Of a DNA stretch of 64,000 nt, positions 38,310 through 47,218 are shown in pieces. The position numbers and the translations under genes were made by a program. Each line of letters starts with the position of its first letter. Within the stretch, counting starts at the first letter, position 1. The notes beneath the pieces were generated by a model. It was not told the DNA's origin, did no database searches, and saw only the letters and a program-made list of their open reading frames with translations. Source of the stretch: Ahrensia kielensis DSM 5890 (GTDB lineage Bacteria; Pseudomonadota; Alphaproteobacteria; Rhizobiales; Rhizobiaceae); contig NZ_KB894529.1 of NCBI RefSeq assembly GCF_000374465.1, forward strand, positions 372,001 to 436,000, in the 5' to 3' direction.

Positions 38310-39872
38310 TTATTTGTAAATGAAACCAACGGCACCGTGATAACGGCCAGTCGGCATTTGTTGGTCTGTGCTGCCATAAATACGGTTGAGGCGGCCAAGT
38401 AGGTTACCAACGGAATCTGATGGTGGTGCAAAATTATCTGTCGGCAGTGCAATTTGTGAAGCTGCGACAGGTCGAACCAGATAAGGCGTAACCATGATAA
38501 CCAACTCGGATTCACTGCGAATAAAATCACGGCTTCTGAACAACGTTCCAAGAACAGGAAGCTTTGATAGTCCTGGAAATCCACTGACAACCTGTCTGAC
38601 ATCATCACGAATAAGACCCGCAATCATCATCGAGCCACCAGATGGCAATTCAACAGTTGTCTCCGCTTCACGACGACGAATAGACAATACATTGGTCGCG
38701 GGTTGGCCTGAAGCCGTAGCTAGAGAAACACTTCCCTCTGTTGTTGGTTCGGAGACTTCTGTTTTTATGCGTAGGCTAATCCGGCCAGGTGAAAGAACCA
38801 CAGGTGTAAATTCTAGCCCTACACCATAGTCGACTTTTTCAATGCCATATGTAGTTGTACCGTTTGTACTGCCTTGGGTACCACCTGATATAACATTATA
38901 GGTTCCTCCCGCAAAAAATGTTGCAGACTCGCCTGATATTGCGGTCAAAGTTGGAGAGGATAAGGTTTTCATCACCCCAGCCTCTTCCATCGCTTTAAAA
39001 TAAGCGCCAATATTCAAACCACCTAAGGAGCCAGCAACATTAAAACCTGTATTAGTGAGCGGTTTACCAAGTGCACCCGCAATCGTTTCGGAAATACCAC
39101 TGTATGAAAGTCCGGAAGATGCACCATTACCAATCAAATTGATACCAAGCTGCTTCATCACAGATCGTTGGATTTCTGCGACTGTCACTTTTAATGTTAC
39201 CTGATCACCGCCAGCAATCTCTAATAAATTAACGATTTGACTATCACCGCGTGAAAAGAAATCTAAAAAGCTCTCAGCACCATCGTTAGTCGCATCACCG
39301 CCTTTTACGAAAATTTCGGCCAATTTTGCAGCTTTGGCTGAATCCTGTGGTGTCTGAACCGTACCAGTTAACACAATGTTATCGTTGATAATTTCCGTTT
39401 TAATACTTGACCCTGCTATAAAACGCTCAAGATAGCGATCTAGCCCAGCAACATCGCGTTCAACCCGCAACTGCAAACTAACCATCTGGTTGCCATTTTT
39501 ATCGAAAACGAAAATATTTGTCTGACCAACGGCTTTACCAAACAGATAAATTCGGCGTGCAGTACGCGTTACGGCATCAGCAACCGCTGGGTTCGCAACA
39601 AGAATATCATGCGCATCTTCTGGAAGCTCAAGAACTAAGGATTTGTCTAAACCAAGCAACACATCTTCTGTACCAGATGTACGTTTCTGCACTTTAACTA
39701 TATTCTGTGCTTCCGCCGGCGTCACACCGAATGGTGTAAATTGTGTTGGGACTGCGGACGTCAAGGCAACAACTGTGCCTGCCAAGAGTAAGGTCTTAAA
39801 GCTTTTTGCAACTTTGGACATATGACTGCTCTTTATGTGTGTGAATTCTTGTTTTGGTGCGCTCATTTTCAT
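38310..39872 (-). CDS. cpaC: Tad pilus outer-membrane secretin CpaC/RcpA
   Basis: Channel through which the Flp pilus crosses the outer membrane; 520 residues from the ATG at 39872. That start overlaps the cpaB stop and has GGAG 6 bases before it. A later ATG at 39821 would give a shorter, more typical signal peptide (hydrophobic KTLLLAGTVVALTSAV) and cannot be excluded. Domains in order: signal peptide, N0-like domain with DILVANPAVADAV, a BON domain (KTEIINDNIVLTGTV), and the secretin domain with VPSxG-like PSGGSMMIAGLI and PVLGTLFRS. Confidence 0.94.
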   Translation of the reverse strand: MKMSAPKQEFTHIKSSHMSKVAKSFKTLLLAGTVVALTSAVPTQFTPFGVTPAEAQNIVKVQKRTSGTEDVLLGLDKSLVLELPEDAHDILVANPAVADAVTRTARRIYLFGKAVGQTNIFVFDKNGNQMVSLQLRVERDVAGLDRYLERFIAGSSIKTEIINDNIVLTGTVQTPQDSAKAAKLAEIFVKGGDATNDGAESFLDFFSRGDSQIVNLLEIAGGDQVTLKVTVAEIQRSVMKQLGINLIGNGASSGLSYSGISETIAGALGKPLTNTGFNVAGSLGGLNIGAYFKAMEEAGVMKTLSSPTLTAISGESATFFAGGTYNVISGGTQGSTNGTTTYGIEKVDYGVGLEFTPVVLSPGRISLRIKTEVSEPTTEGSVSLATASGQPATNVLSIRRREAETTVELPSGGSMMIAGLIRDDVRQVVSGFPGLSKLPVLGTLFRSRDFIRSESELVIMVTPYLVRPVAASQIALPTDNFAPPSDSVGNLLGRLNRIYGSTDQQMPTGRYHGAVGFIYK

Positions 39873-40675
39873 CATTGGCTCCGCACCTTTATTTTCTCAC
39901 CATTTTTAATCAAAGTAATGGTGCCACCACGCGAACCACCCGAGATTAAGTGATCGGCACTTGGTTCTGAGCGACCGGATTCAATATCTTTAATTGATCG
40001 TAAAGCGAGCGTCAGACGATCAGCCATTTGCTGTGCCGCTGAAATAATTTTTGTTTGATCTGGTGTTAATTCAAGTGTCGCAGTTTGCCCGACTTGTACC
40101 AGCTGTCCATTTTCATCCTCGCGAATAGTTTGGTCGATCGCAAGAACACGAATGTTAGCAAGAATCGTTTCGGTTAGAAAAGAATTTTCCGAATCTTGAT
40201 CACGCGTTGTCATGATTACATCGACATAATCATCGGGAAGGATAAAACCGCCAGCTGATGTGTCTGCTGCAATAGTCGTTGCAACCGCCCGTTTACCGGC
40301 AGGCAATATAGAGGACATGAAACTCTGATCAGCACCAAGGATTTTTATAGGACGAATAGGCTCTCCTTGAATGATCGTTGAGCGAACAATCGATCCTTCA
40401 AGTTCAGCAATTGCTTCAGGTCTACTCGTTTCAGTTATAAAATCTGGCGCAATTGCTGCAACAGGCCATTGCTGCCAGCTCAATCCGCCATTGATTTTAG
40501 CACCCGTTAATATGGTCTCTTTTGCAACCAACACTTGGTCGAGTTCAATAGAAGGGGCTGACGGTAATATATCTGCAATCGGTGCTGGTGCTGGTGCTGA
40601 CAAATTCATTGCCAAATAACCAGCGCCCCCCGCGGCAAGAACTGCAACTCCAAGAATAACGAAACGCATAGACAT
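39872..40675 (-). CDS. cpaB: Flp pilus assembly protein CpaB/RcpC
   Basis: 267 residues with an N-terminal membrane anchor (about 5-24), a Pro/Ala linker, an SAF domain (about 45-115, VLVAKETILTGAKI) and the RcpC domain (about 120-235) with GGFILPDDYVDVIMT. It is thought to stabilise the secretin in the periplasm. AGGTG lies 6 bases before the ATG at 40675. The stop overlaps the start of cpaC. A gap of 151 bases separates it from cpaA. Confidence 0.92.
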   Translation of the reverse strand: MSMRFVILGVAVLAAGGAGYLAMNLSAPAPAPIADILPSAPSIELDQVLVAKETILTGAKINGGLSWQQWPVAAIAPDFITETSRPEAIAELEGSIVRSTIIQGEPIRPIKILGADQSFMSSILPAGKRAVATTIAADTSAGGFILPDDYVDVIMTTRDQDSENSFLTETILANIRVLAIDQTIREDENGQLVQVGQTATLELTPDQTKIISAAQQMADRLTLALRSIKDIESGRSEPSADHLISGGSRGGTITLIKNGEKIKVRSQ

Positions 40676-40773
40676 GCTAACACCTGCAAATTATTGGGCG
40701 GACGAATCCGCTACAGGATCAACATTCACATCTAATGGTGTAATTATGGTTAATGGTGTCGTTAGATTTATAC

Positions 40774-40787
40774 TTAACGCAAGTTAA
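40774..40787. promoter_or_regulatory. Inverted repeat TTAAC-N4-GTTAA in the cpaA-cpaB gap
   Basis: TTAAC (40774-40778) and GTTAA (40783-40787) form a perfect inverted repeat about 100 bases before cpaB. It resembles the CtrA target TTAA-N7-TTAA, but the TTAA-to-TTAA spacing here is 6, not 7. A regulator of the cpaB-tadC transcript could bind here; the identity is a guess. Confidence 0.3.
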
Positions 40788-40826
40788 ACAGCACTTATAA
40801 GCAATCTGATCTATCAGCAGGCAGTT

Positions 40827-41342
40827 TTAATTCGCAAAGTAATTAAGCGCAAAGATCATCGCTGGGCTATTTGGGAAAACGAAAAGGCCTCCAACAGCTA
40901 AAGCTACGCCATACGGAATTTTCTTTGCGTCGATCACTTGGCGAAGCATAGGTAACTCGCCAGCATAGACTGCCATCGATGATTTACGTAAGAGCATAAT
41001 CAAAATAGCAAGAATGCCACCAGCGACTGCAGATATTAAAATATAATTCAACAAATGCACGGAAAAACCCATCCAAAGAGCCGTCGAAGCAAGCAATTTG
41101 GCATCGCCGCCACCCATTGCGCCCAATGCAAACATCGCAAAAGTAACAGAAAGAACAACCGCAAATGCCATTAAATGCGATCCAAAATCGTGCCAGCTTA
41201 AGCCTATGAACGGCGCAACCACCAAAAATGTAACGATGAGAAGCGCGGATACCTTATTGGCGATTGTCATTGAGAATATGTCTGACAAGGCAGCATAAAT
41301 CATAGCAAAAGGGAATACGACAAAAATAATAACAGCAATCAT
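40827..41342 (-). CDS. cpaA: Prepilin peptidase CpaA/TadV
   Basis: 171-residue type IV prepilin peptidase of the short Tad kind, which cleaves the Flp leader. Six hydrophobic helices; the catalytic aspartates are in ALSDIFSMTIANK (near residue 19) and in the GxGD-type motif GGGDAKLLA. A GTG at 41348 is in frame, but AAGG is better spaced for the ATG at 41342. It lies between flp and cpaB. Confidence 0.92.
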   Translation of the reverse strand: MIAVIIFVVFPFAMIYAALSDIFSMTIANKVSALLIVTFLVVAPFIGLSWHDFGSHLMAFAVVLSVTFAMFALGAMGGGDAKLLASTALWMGFSVHLLNYILISAVAGGILAILIMLLRKSSMAVYAGELPMLRQVIDAKKIPYGVALAVGGLFVFPNSPAMIFALNYFAN

Positions 41343-41436
41343 TGGCACAACCTTCGTTTCTCTACACCTTATTTGAATATGTGAGAATTAAATTCTCATA
41401 AACGCAAAAACACATCTGACAATTTTAAAAGTACAA

Positions 41437-41472
41437 ATTAAAACAACCTGCTTTCCACAGGAGAGCAGGTCG
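41437..41472 (-). terminator. Intrinsic terminator between flp and cpaA
   Basis: ACCTGCT (41446-41452) pairs with AGCAGGT (41464-41470), and the stem can extend inward through TCC/GGA. On the minus strand it is followed by a T-rich TGTTTTAATTT. It sits about 29 bases after the flp stop and would let the pilin be made in excess of the assembly proteins. Confidence 0.7.
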
Positions 41473-41498
41473 CTATAAATTTTAAGTATGTGTAATTA

Positions 41499-41696
41499 TT
41501 AGCTGCCATCGCCTGAACCAGCAGCAGCAGGAGCTGTACCAGTTTCAACAGTCGTAGCAATCGAATCGAATTTCGCGTTCAACTGGCTACCAAGTGATGT
41601 CGCACCAGCGATAATCGCAACAGCGATAAGAGCAGCAATAAGACCGTATTCAATTGCAGTTGCACCAGATTCGTCTTTGATAAAGCGTGTAAACAT
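41499..41696 (-). CDS. flp: Flp family type IVb pilin
   Basis: Major pilin subunit, 65 residues. AAGGA lies 8 bases before the ATG at 41696. The short basic leader ends FIKDESG, and the cleavage site precedes ATAIEYGLIAALIAV, the classic Flp motif with Glu at position 5 of the mature protein. The mature pilin is about 55 residues, with a hydrophobic helix and an Ala/Gly/Ser-rich tail. It is the first gene of the pilus cluster and is followed by a terminator-like hairpin. Confidence 0.95.
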   Translation of the reverse strand: MFTRFIKDESGATAIEYGLIAALIAVAIIAGATSLGSQLNAKFDSIATTVETGTAPAAAGSGDGS

Positions 41697-41889
41697 ATTG
41701 AGTTCCTTACTCGTGTTAATTAAACAGCACACCGTCAGTTTTGTTTTGTTCTGATCGGCTTGAACACAAATTACCCTAAGGCTCTTGCCACCCGCTTAAT
41801 AAACAAGGTTTCTCAAATCTTAATTCCTGCTTATGTGCCGCATAGTAAACAAATACTTGATGAATACTGCAAGTGGAGGAAACAGCGTG

Positions 41890-42474
41890 TTAATTCACAA
41901 GATCAAGCACGCGTTGTTCAATATTACCGCCCTTACGCATTTCAGATTGTTCGAATGAACGATTATCTGCTTTATAACGCTCAAACTCTCTGGCCACTCG
42001 TTTTAGAACTTCGTCGCGTATTTTTTTGCAGGCCTTATCATTTTCAACACGCAGTCCAACGGTTGTATCAATGATTTGCTGCGCTAGGCGTTTTACAAAA
42101 TCGCCGTGAACCTTCTCATGCGCCAATATACTATCGGCAAACCGCTTCCATTTAGCAGCAATTGCGGGCGGTAATTTCTGGCTTGGTTTGGGAAGACTAT
42201 ATGTAATGGTTACAAAAGGCAGTGCGGAGACAAGTTCGCATGCATTTCCATCGGGCTGATAATTGCGGCGCCATTTTAGATCCCAATTGGTCACGGCTAT
42301 CGTGCGCCGATTGCCCGATATAATGGGGCCGCCCGCACCAATTGATCGATAAAGCTCAGGACCGGTCGTGCCTGACACATTATAATACGTGAAATTTTCA
42401 GTTGCTTTCCACTCAGCGGCCTGCGCGTTCATCAATGTCATTGTCGCAAAGATGAACCACACAACCCACCGCAT
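41890..42474 (-). CDS. DUF922 family putative secreted Zn-dependent protease
   Basis: 194 residues with a Sec signal peptide (about 1-19, ending AQAAE). The DUF922 domain has NWDLKWRRNYQPDGNACEL and the metal-site helix LAHEKVHGDF, a zincin-like HExxH arrangement. It begins 3 bases after lepA on the same strand and is probably co-transcribed. The substrate is unknown, and protease activity is a family-level prediction. Confidence 0.82.
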   Translation of the reverse strand: MRWVVWFIFATMTLMNAQAAEWKATENFTYYNVSGTTGPELYRSIGAGGPIISGNRRTIAVTNWDLKWRRNYQPDGNACELVSALPFVTITYSLPKPSQKLPPAIAAKWKRFADSILAHEKVHGDFVKRLAQQIIDTTVGLRVENDKACKKIRDEVLKRVAREFERYKADNRSFEQSEMRKGGNIEQRVLDLVN

Positions 42475-42477
42475 AGA

Positions 42478-44286
42478 TTAGCTATCCACCTTCAAGACTT
42501 GAATAAACGCTTCTTGAGGAATTTCGACGCGGCCGAACTGACGCATCTTCTTTTTACCCTCTTTCTGCTTGTCGAGCAGCTTGCGCTTCCGCGAAACGTC
42601 ACCGCCATAACATTTGGCCGTAACATCCTTACGCATTGCTGAAATGGTTTCACGCGCAATAACTTTGCCGCCAATAGCTGCCTGAATCGGAATCTTGAAC
42701 ATGTGACGCGGAATAAGCTCTTTAAGCTTTTCGCACATAACACGGCCACGCTTTTCAGCAGCCGAACGGTGAACCAACATGGAAAGCGCATCCACCGGCT
42801 CTTCGTTGACAAGTACGCTCATGCGCACAAGGTCACCTTCGCGGTACTCAGCGAGCTGGTAATCAAATGATGCATAGCCTTTTGAAATCGACTTCAAACG
42901 ATCGTAAAAATCAAACACAACCTCGTTAAGCGGCAAATCATAGACCACCAAAGCGCGTGTACCGACATAAGAAAGGTCTGTTTGAATACCTCGGCGCTCC
43001 TGACACAATTGCAGGATTGAACCTAGATACTCGTCGGGTGTCAAAATTGTTGCTTTAATCCAAGGCTCTTCAATCGACCGAATACGCACAACGTCTGGCA
43101 TGTCCGCCGGATTATGCATTTCTGTTTCGCTGCCGTCCGTCATGTTCATTTTATAAACAACGGATGGTGCGGTAGCGATCAGCTCTAAATTAAACTCACG
43201 GCTTAGGCGCTCTTGGATAATTTCCAAGTGCAAGAGTCCGAGGAAACCGCAACGGAAACCAAATCCAAGCGCTGCGGATGTTTCCATTTCAAACGAGAAA
43301 CTTGCATCATTCAGGCGCAACTTGCCGATAGCTGAGCGCAAATCCTCAAAATCATCTGCATCAATTGGGAAGAGCCCACAGAACACAACAGGCTGCGCCG
43401 GCTTAAAGCCTGGCAACATATCGGTGCAAGGGCGCTTATCTTCTGTGATCGTATCGCCCACACGTGTGTCAGCAACTTCTTTAATCGAGCCGGTAAAGAC
43501 GCCGATTTCGCCCGGCCCCAAATTTTCTACGGGCACCAGTTTCGGCGTCATAACGCCAACACGGTCTACTAAATATTTCGCGTCGGTGCCCATCATACGA
43601 ATATTTTGGCCGCGTTTCATCTCGCCATCAATAATACGCACAAGCACAACAACACCAAGATAGGTGTCGTACCAGCTATCCACGAGCAAAGCTTTTAGCG
43701 GTGCAGAGCGGTCGCCACTTTTCGGTGCCGGAAGCTGCTTGACGATTGCTTCCAAAACATTGGGAATGCCTAGGCCTGTTTTGGCAGAAATTTCCACTGC
43801 ATCAGTTGTATCAAGCCCGATGACTTCTTCTATCTGCTCTTTAATGCGCTCAGGATCGGCTGCGGGCAGATCGATCTTGTTGAGTATAGTTACAATCTCA
43901 TGGTCGTTATCAATTGCCTGATAAACGTTCGCGAGCGTTTGCGCTTCAACGCCCTGCGAAGCATCGACAACGAGAAGCGAGCCTTCACAGGCTGCGAGTG
44001 ATCGTGAAACCTCGTAAGCGAAGTCAACATGGCCCGGCGTATCAATGAGATTGAGAACGTAATCTTGGCCGTCTTGCGCTTTATATTCCAAGCGCACAGT
44101 GTTGGCTTTAATTGTAATTCCGCGTTCACGCTCGATATCCATCGAGTCAAGGATCTGATCCTTCATGTCTCGTGCCTGCAGCGTATCAGTTTGCTGGATC
44201 AGACGGTCGGCAAGCGTGGATTTCCCGTGGTCGATATGAGCGACGATAGAAAAGTTGCGAATATTGGATAATGGCGTGTTTGTCAT
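42478..44286 (-). CDS. lepA: Translation elongation factor 4
   Basis: Ribosome-associated GTPase (EF4) of 602 residues from the ATG at 44286, the normal length; longer in-frame starts (44295, 44352) look spurious. G1 is AHIDHGKST, the effector region contains [13 protein letters not shown], and G3 DTPGHVDF and G4 NKIDLP follow. Domains II, III, V and the LepA-specific C-terminal domain (about 490-600, [18 protein letters not shown]) are present. It precedes the DUF922 gene by 3 bases. Confidence 0.97.
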   Translation of the reverse strand: MTNTPLSNIRNFSIVAHIDHGKSTLADRLIQQTDTLQARDMKDQILDSMDIERERGITIKANTVRLEYKAQDGQDYVLNLIDTPGHVDFAYEVSRSLAACEGSLLVVDASQGVEAQTLANVYQAIDNDHEIVTILNKIDLPAADPERIKEQIEEVIGLDTTDAVEISAKTGLGIPNVLEAIVKQLPAPKSGDRSAPLKALLVDSWYDTYLGVVVLVRIIDGEMKRGQNIRMMGTDAKYLVDRVGVMTPKLVPVENLGPGEIGVFTGSIKEVADTRVGDTITEDKRPCTDMLPGFKPAQPVVFCGLFPIDADDFEDLRSAIGKLRLNDASFSFEMETSAALGFGFRCGFLGLLHLEIIQERLSREFNLELIATAPSVVYKMNMTDGSETEMHNPADMPDVVRIRSIEEPWIKATILTPDEYLGSILQLCQERRGIQTDLSYVGTRALVVYDLPLNEVVFDFYDRLKSISKGYASFDYQLAEYREGDLVRMSVLVNEEPVDALSMLVHRSAAEKRGRVMCEKLKELIPRHMFKIPIQAAIGGKVIARETISAMRKDVTAKCYGGDVSRKRKLLDKQKEGKKKMRQFGRVEIPQEAFIQVLKVDS

Positions 44287-44411
44287 AGGCTTCATATAGA
44301 GCGCAATTGCGCCGCATGGAAGTGGAGATTTTACTGGCTTGTGAGTTTCCAACGACGGCCAGCATTTGAGCCAAAGACCGTGAAGTAACGGCCTGACTTA
44401 GCGGGTACCTA

Positions 44412-45221
44412 TTAAGCGTTCAGCTTATCTGCCTCTTTGTCATTAATGGATGGCCCCCAAATCACTTTCTTATAGTCGAAACCAAATTCCAGTGTCGGTT
44501 TAACGATTTGAAAGTAAGGAGAAAGGTCAAAATCACGCGGCGTGAATAAGGAATAGTGGCGAATATGCAAGATTTCACGACGGGAATAGTCTGACGTTGC
44601 GCGGGCACGCCCCGGTGCCGCAGTTATTTCAGGCAAAATAGGATAATTAATTTCATGAAATGCCTGTGCAATCAAAGTTGAGCAAATTGCGCGGGTTGGA
44701 TCACCTGAGCCAAACTCAATCATGCGCCTGCGCCACCGCACGGGTACAGGCGGTGTAGGCAGCAAGTATCGCGCCATGTCTAGAATATTTTTTGTGTCGT
44801 ACTGCAGGCCTATTTTAGAGATCATAAAATTAACAATAATCTGGCGATCTTCTGGTGTTAGGCCCGAGGCGCGGCAAATGCGCGTATTGAATGTTTGGTA
44901 ATTTTCTAGCGGCTCTGCGGTGCAACCACGCCCAAGATTAACTTCAATCAAGCGTTTCGCATGCCCCTCTTCATTCTTTTCATCCAAAGCGTCGCCAATA
45001 TAAAGCGCAGCGTGGCTCCATGTGCTTTGCGTTAAATACTTAATCGCAGCTGAAATTTTGCGATTGCCCTCGATAAGCAATATGTCACCGGGCTGAAGCG
45101 TGCGGTATAGAGTTTCAGGATCAGATGGCGTGTAAGGTTGGTATCCGGACGTTTCGCGCTCAAGCCGCTGCGCGATCCAAGTTCCTATACGTGCCAATAT
45201 TGACTCTTTTATTTGTGCCAC
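44412..45221 (-). CDS. YiiX/YebB-like permuted NlpC/P60 cysteine hydrolase
   Basis: 269 residues. The permuted papain-like fold shows the catalytic His early (TWSHAALYIGD, near residue 70) and the Cys late (RAICSTLIAQAFHEI, near residue 197), the reverse of the usual order. LQPGDILLIEG begins the domain. The family includes lipid- and peptide-amide hydrolases; the substrate here is unknown. No signal peptide is apparent. It is the divergent neighbour of mbfA, with 163 bases between the starts. Confidence 0.8.
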   Translation of the reverse strand: MAQIKESILARIGTWIAQRLERETSGYQPYTPSDPETLYRTLQPGDILLIEGNRKISAAIKYLTQSTWSHAALYIGDALDEKNEEGHAKRLIEVNLGRGCTAEPLENYQTFNTRICRASGLTPEDRQIIVNFMISKIGLQYDTKNILDMARYLLPTPPVPVRWRRRMIEFGSGDPTRAICSTLIAQAFHEINYPILPEITAAPGRARATSDYSRREILHIRHYSLFTPRDFDLSPYFQIVKPTLEFGFDYKKVIWGPSINDKEADKLNA

Positions 45222-45324
45222 CGCGTCACTCCTTGCGGTCTAATGATTAGTCACGACTGCTATATGGGGTCAATGCACGACAAATAAAGTACAATCAAAT
45301 TCAGTTCATCTTTCGCCAACAAGG

Positions 45325-45353
45325 TTGACCTTAACAAGCATTGTGCATATCTT
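45325..45353 (+). promoter_or_regulatory. Predicted sigma-70-type promoter of mbfA
   Basis: TTGACC (45325-45330), a 17-base spacer and TATCTT (45348-45353) match a housekeeping promoter. The transcription start would fall near 45360, inside the iron control element that follows, giving a repressor-over-start layout. Confidence 0.6.
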
Positions 45354-45356
45354 CAG

Positions 45357-45373
45357 TTTAGAATTATTCTAAA
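45357..45373. promoter_or_regulatory. Iron control element (Irr box) of mbfA
   Basis: TTTAGAA-TTA-TTCTAAA is a perfect 7-3-7 inverted repeat identical to the rhizobial ICE consensus TTTAGAA-N3-TTCTAAA bound by Irr. It lies 11 bases before the mbfA start codon and overlaps the predicted transcription start, so Irr bound under low iron should block mbfA. This fits mbfA control known from Agrobacterium and Bradyrhizobium. Confidence 0.88.
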
Positions 45374-45384
45374 GAGATAAAAGT

Positions 45385-46368
45385 ATGCTAAACCGTTTCT
45401 GGCCGGCCTCTCGTCGTGATTTCTCCTCCCTTAGCGAGCAGGAAATCCTTGCACTCGCCATTTCATCAGAGGAAGACGATGCGCGCATTTACCTAGCCTA
45501 TGCGGACGGCCTTAGAGAAGAATATCCTGCATCGGCAAAAATCTTCGAACAAATGGCTTTGGAAGAAGAAACGCACCGCGAAATGCTTATCAAAATGCAT
45601 AAGAAGCGGTTTGGCGACACTATTCCCTTGATCCGCCGCGAGCATGTAAAAGGTTATTATGAGCGCAAGCCGGATTGGCTTGTGCGACCGCTCGGCATTG
45701 AAAAAGTGCGCGCAATGGCTTCTCAAATGGAAGAACAAGCACATCGGTTCTATTTACGTGCTGCGCAACAAACTAAAGACGCCGATACACGCTTATTACT
45801 TGGCGAGTTGGCGATTGCTGAAAACAGCCATCACACGACGGCGATTCAACTCGAAACCGAACACACCCCAGACGATGTTCGCGAAATTGAGAGCCAAGCA
45901 GAACATAAGCAATTCATCTTAACTTATGTGCAGCCTGGCCTTGCTGGATTAATGGATGGCTCAGTATCAACGCTGGCCCCCATTTTTGCTGTCGCCTTTG
46001 CAACACATGATACATGGACCACATTTCTTGTCGGTCTTGCCGCATCCGTTGGTGCTGGCATATCGATGGGCTTTACAGAAGTCGCATCTGACGATGGGGT
46101 CATTTCAGGCCGTGGCTCTCCGATCAAACGCGGCTTAGCGACAGGTATCATGACAACGGTCGGCGGACTTGGCCATGCCCTACCCTATCTAATTCCACAT
46201 TTTTGGACCGCAACAGCTATCGCCTTCGCTGTCGTTATTATTGAACTTTTCGCGATCACATGGATACAAAACAAATATATGGAAACCCCATGGGGCCGCG
46301 CAATATTCCAAGTGGTTCTGGGCGGCGCATTGGTTTTTGCAGCAGGCATGCTGATTGGTAATGCTTAA
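45385..46368 (+). CDS. mbfA: Membrane-bound ferritin MbfA (erythrin-VIT1 iron exporter)
   Basis: 327 residues. The N-terminal ferritin/rubrerythrin-like domain (about 15-165) shows di-iron ligands Glu30, Glu61-EETH with His64, Glu117 and the second Glu-x-x-His in AENSHH near 146-150. The C-terminal VIT1/CCC1 domain (about 183-325) has five hydrophobic helices and SVSTLAPIFAVAF. In Agrobacterium and Bradyrhizobium MbfA exports iron and protects from iron and peroxide stress. The perfect Irr box upstream supports the same role here. Confidence 0.95.
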   Translation: MLNRFWPASRRDFSSLSEQEILALAISSEEDDARIYLAYADGLREEYPASAKIFEQMALEEETHREMLIKMHKKRFGDTIPLIRREHVKGYYERKPDWLVRPLGIEKVRAMASQMEEQAHRFYLRAAQQTKDADTRLLLGELAIAENSHHTTAIQLETEHTPDDVREIESQAEHKQFILTYVQPGLAGLMDGSVSTLAPIFAVAFATHDTWTTFLVGLAASVGAGISMGFTEVASDDGVISGRGSPIKRGLATGIMTTVGGLGHALPYLIPHFWTATAIAFAVVIIELFAITWIQNKYMETPWGRAIFQVVLGGALVFAAGMLIGNA

Positions 46369-46396
46369 GGTTTCTTAGGCAGCTCAAACAGCCGAA

Positions 46397-47011
46397 TTAG
46401 TCGCTTTTCTTAACCGAACCAACGATTGTCATGTCTGGGCTCTCTATTGTTACCCAGTGACCTGCATGGCGCTCAGACTGGCGCTTTAGATATTCATAGG
46501 GTGTCTGGTCCCACACGCGGACTTGGCTGTTCAAATTATCCAGCACAAAATCACCGCGATCGGTGCGAACCGTTAAAACGGCATGGCCCTCGCCGTCCGG
46601 CTTGCGCACAACTGTTATCAATAGCGCAGACGGGGAAATGCCTTGCTTGATTAACATTTTGCGCTTTAACAAAACATAATCTTCACAATCGCCTGCAATA
46701 TCCGGATAAGCCCACACCTCTTCGCGACCATAGATTTCTAGGTCGCTACGCGGCTCAATCACCATATTGATGGCGGAATTAATATTGACGATATTCTTCC
46801 AAAGTTCGCGTGTTAAATGTACAGGCTTCAACGACGCTTTGCGGTCTTGCTGACACTCTTCTGAATAAGCCAAACAAAATTCATAGTGACCGATTGGCTG
46901 TGAGGTCAGTTTTCCAGTGATCATAGAAGACGCATTGGCCACGACAGCGGATAAGGCCACCACGCTAATGGCAGTCGCGCATAGTCCAACTTTTATCTTC
47001 GTTAGTCTCAT
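46397..47011 (-). CDS. Bacterial transglutaminase-like cysteine peptidase (BTLCP family)
   Basis: 204 residues with a signal peptide (about 1-28). The catalytic triad order matches the family: Cys in IAGDCEDYVLLK, His in GEGHAVLTVRTD and Asp in FVLDNLNS. In some bacteria LapG, a related enzyme, releases surface adhesins; whether this protein has a LapG-type role cannot be told, and no lapD-like gene is in the window. It is convergent with mbfA and stands alone. Confidence 0.88.
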   Translation of the reverse strand: MRLTKIKVGLCATAISVVALSAVVANASSMITGKLTSQPIGHYEFCLAYSEECQQDRKASLKPVHLTRELWKNIVNINSAINMVIEPRSDLEIYGREEVWAYPDIAGDCEDYVLLKRKMLIKQGISPSALLITVVRKPDGEGHAVLTVRTDRGDFVLDNLNSQVRVWDQTPYEYLKRQSERHAGHWVTIESPDMTIVGSVKKSD

Positions 47012-47130
47012 GGTGTGACCGCCGGGCTCTTTTATTTATTAACAAATGATTAACCAGACTATTCTTCGAACGCAATGCACACGAAGAGCAAGGTTAAAAT
47101 ATGGTTAAAGCGTGGCAGTATGGCACATGT

Positions 47131-47158
47131 GAAAACACCGCCTTTCGGCGGTGCTTAA
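47131..47158 (-). terminator. Intrinsic terminator downstream of the PHA depolymerase gene
   Basis: CACCGCC (47136-47142) and GGCGGTG (47147-47153) form a 7-bp stem with a 4-base loop; on the minus strand it is followed by TTTTC. It lies about 65 bases beyond the phaZ stop. Confidence 0.7.
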
Positions 47159-47218
47159 AAAGTCAATTCACAATAATTTTAAACCATGTGGATAAAGTTA
47201 GGCTCAATCACCTGAAAA

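Noticed and set aside
46397-47011. LapG-type adhesin-release system
   Set aside because: The BTLCP fold fits, but there is no lapD-like receptor, adhesin or cyclic-di-GMP gene nearby, so a Lap system is not supported.
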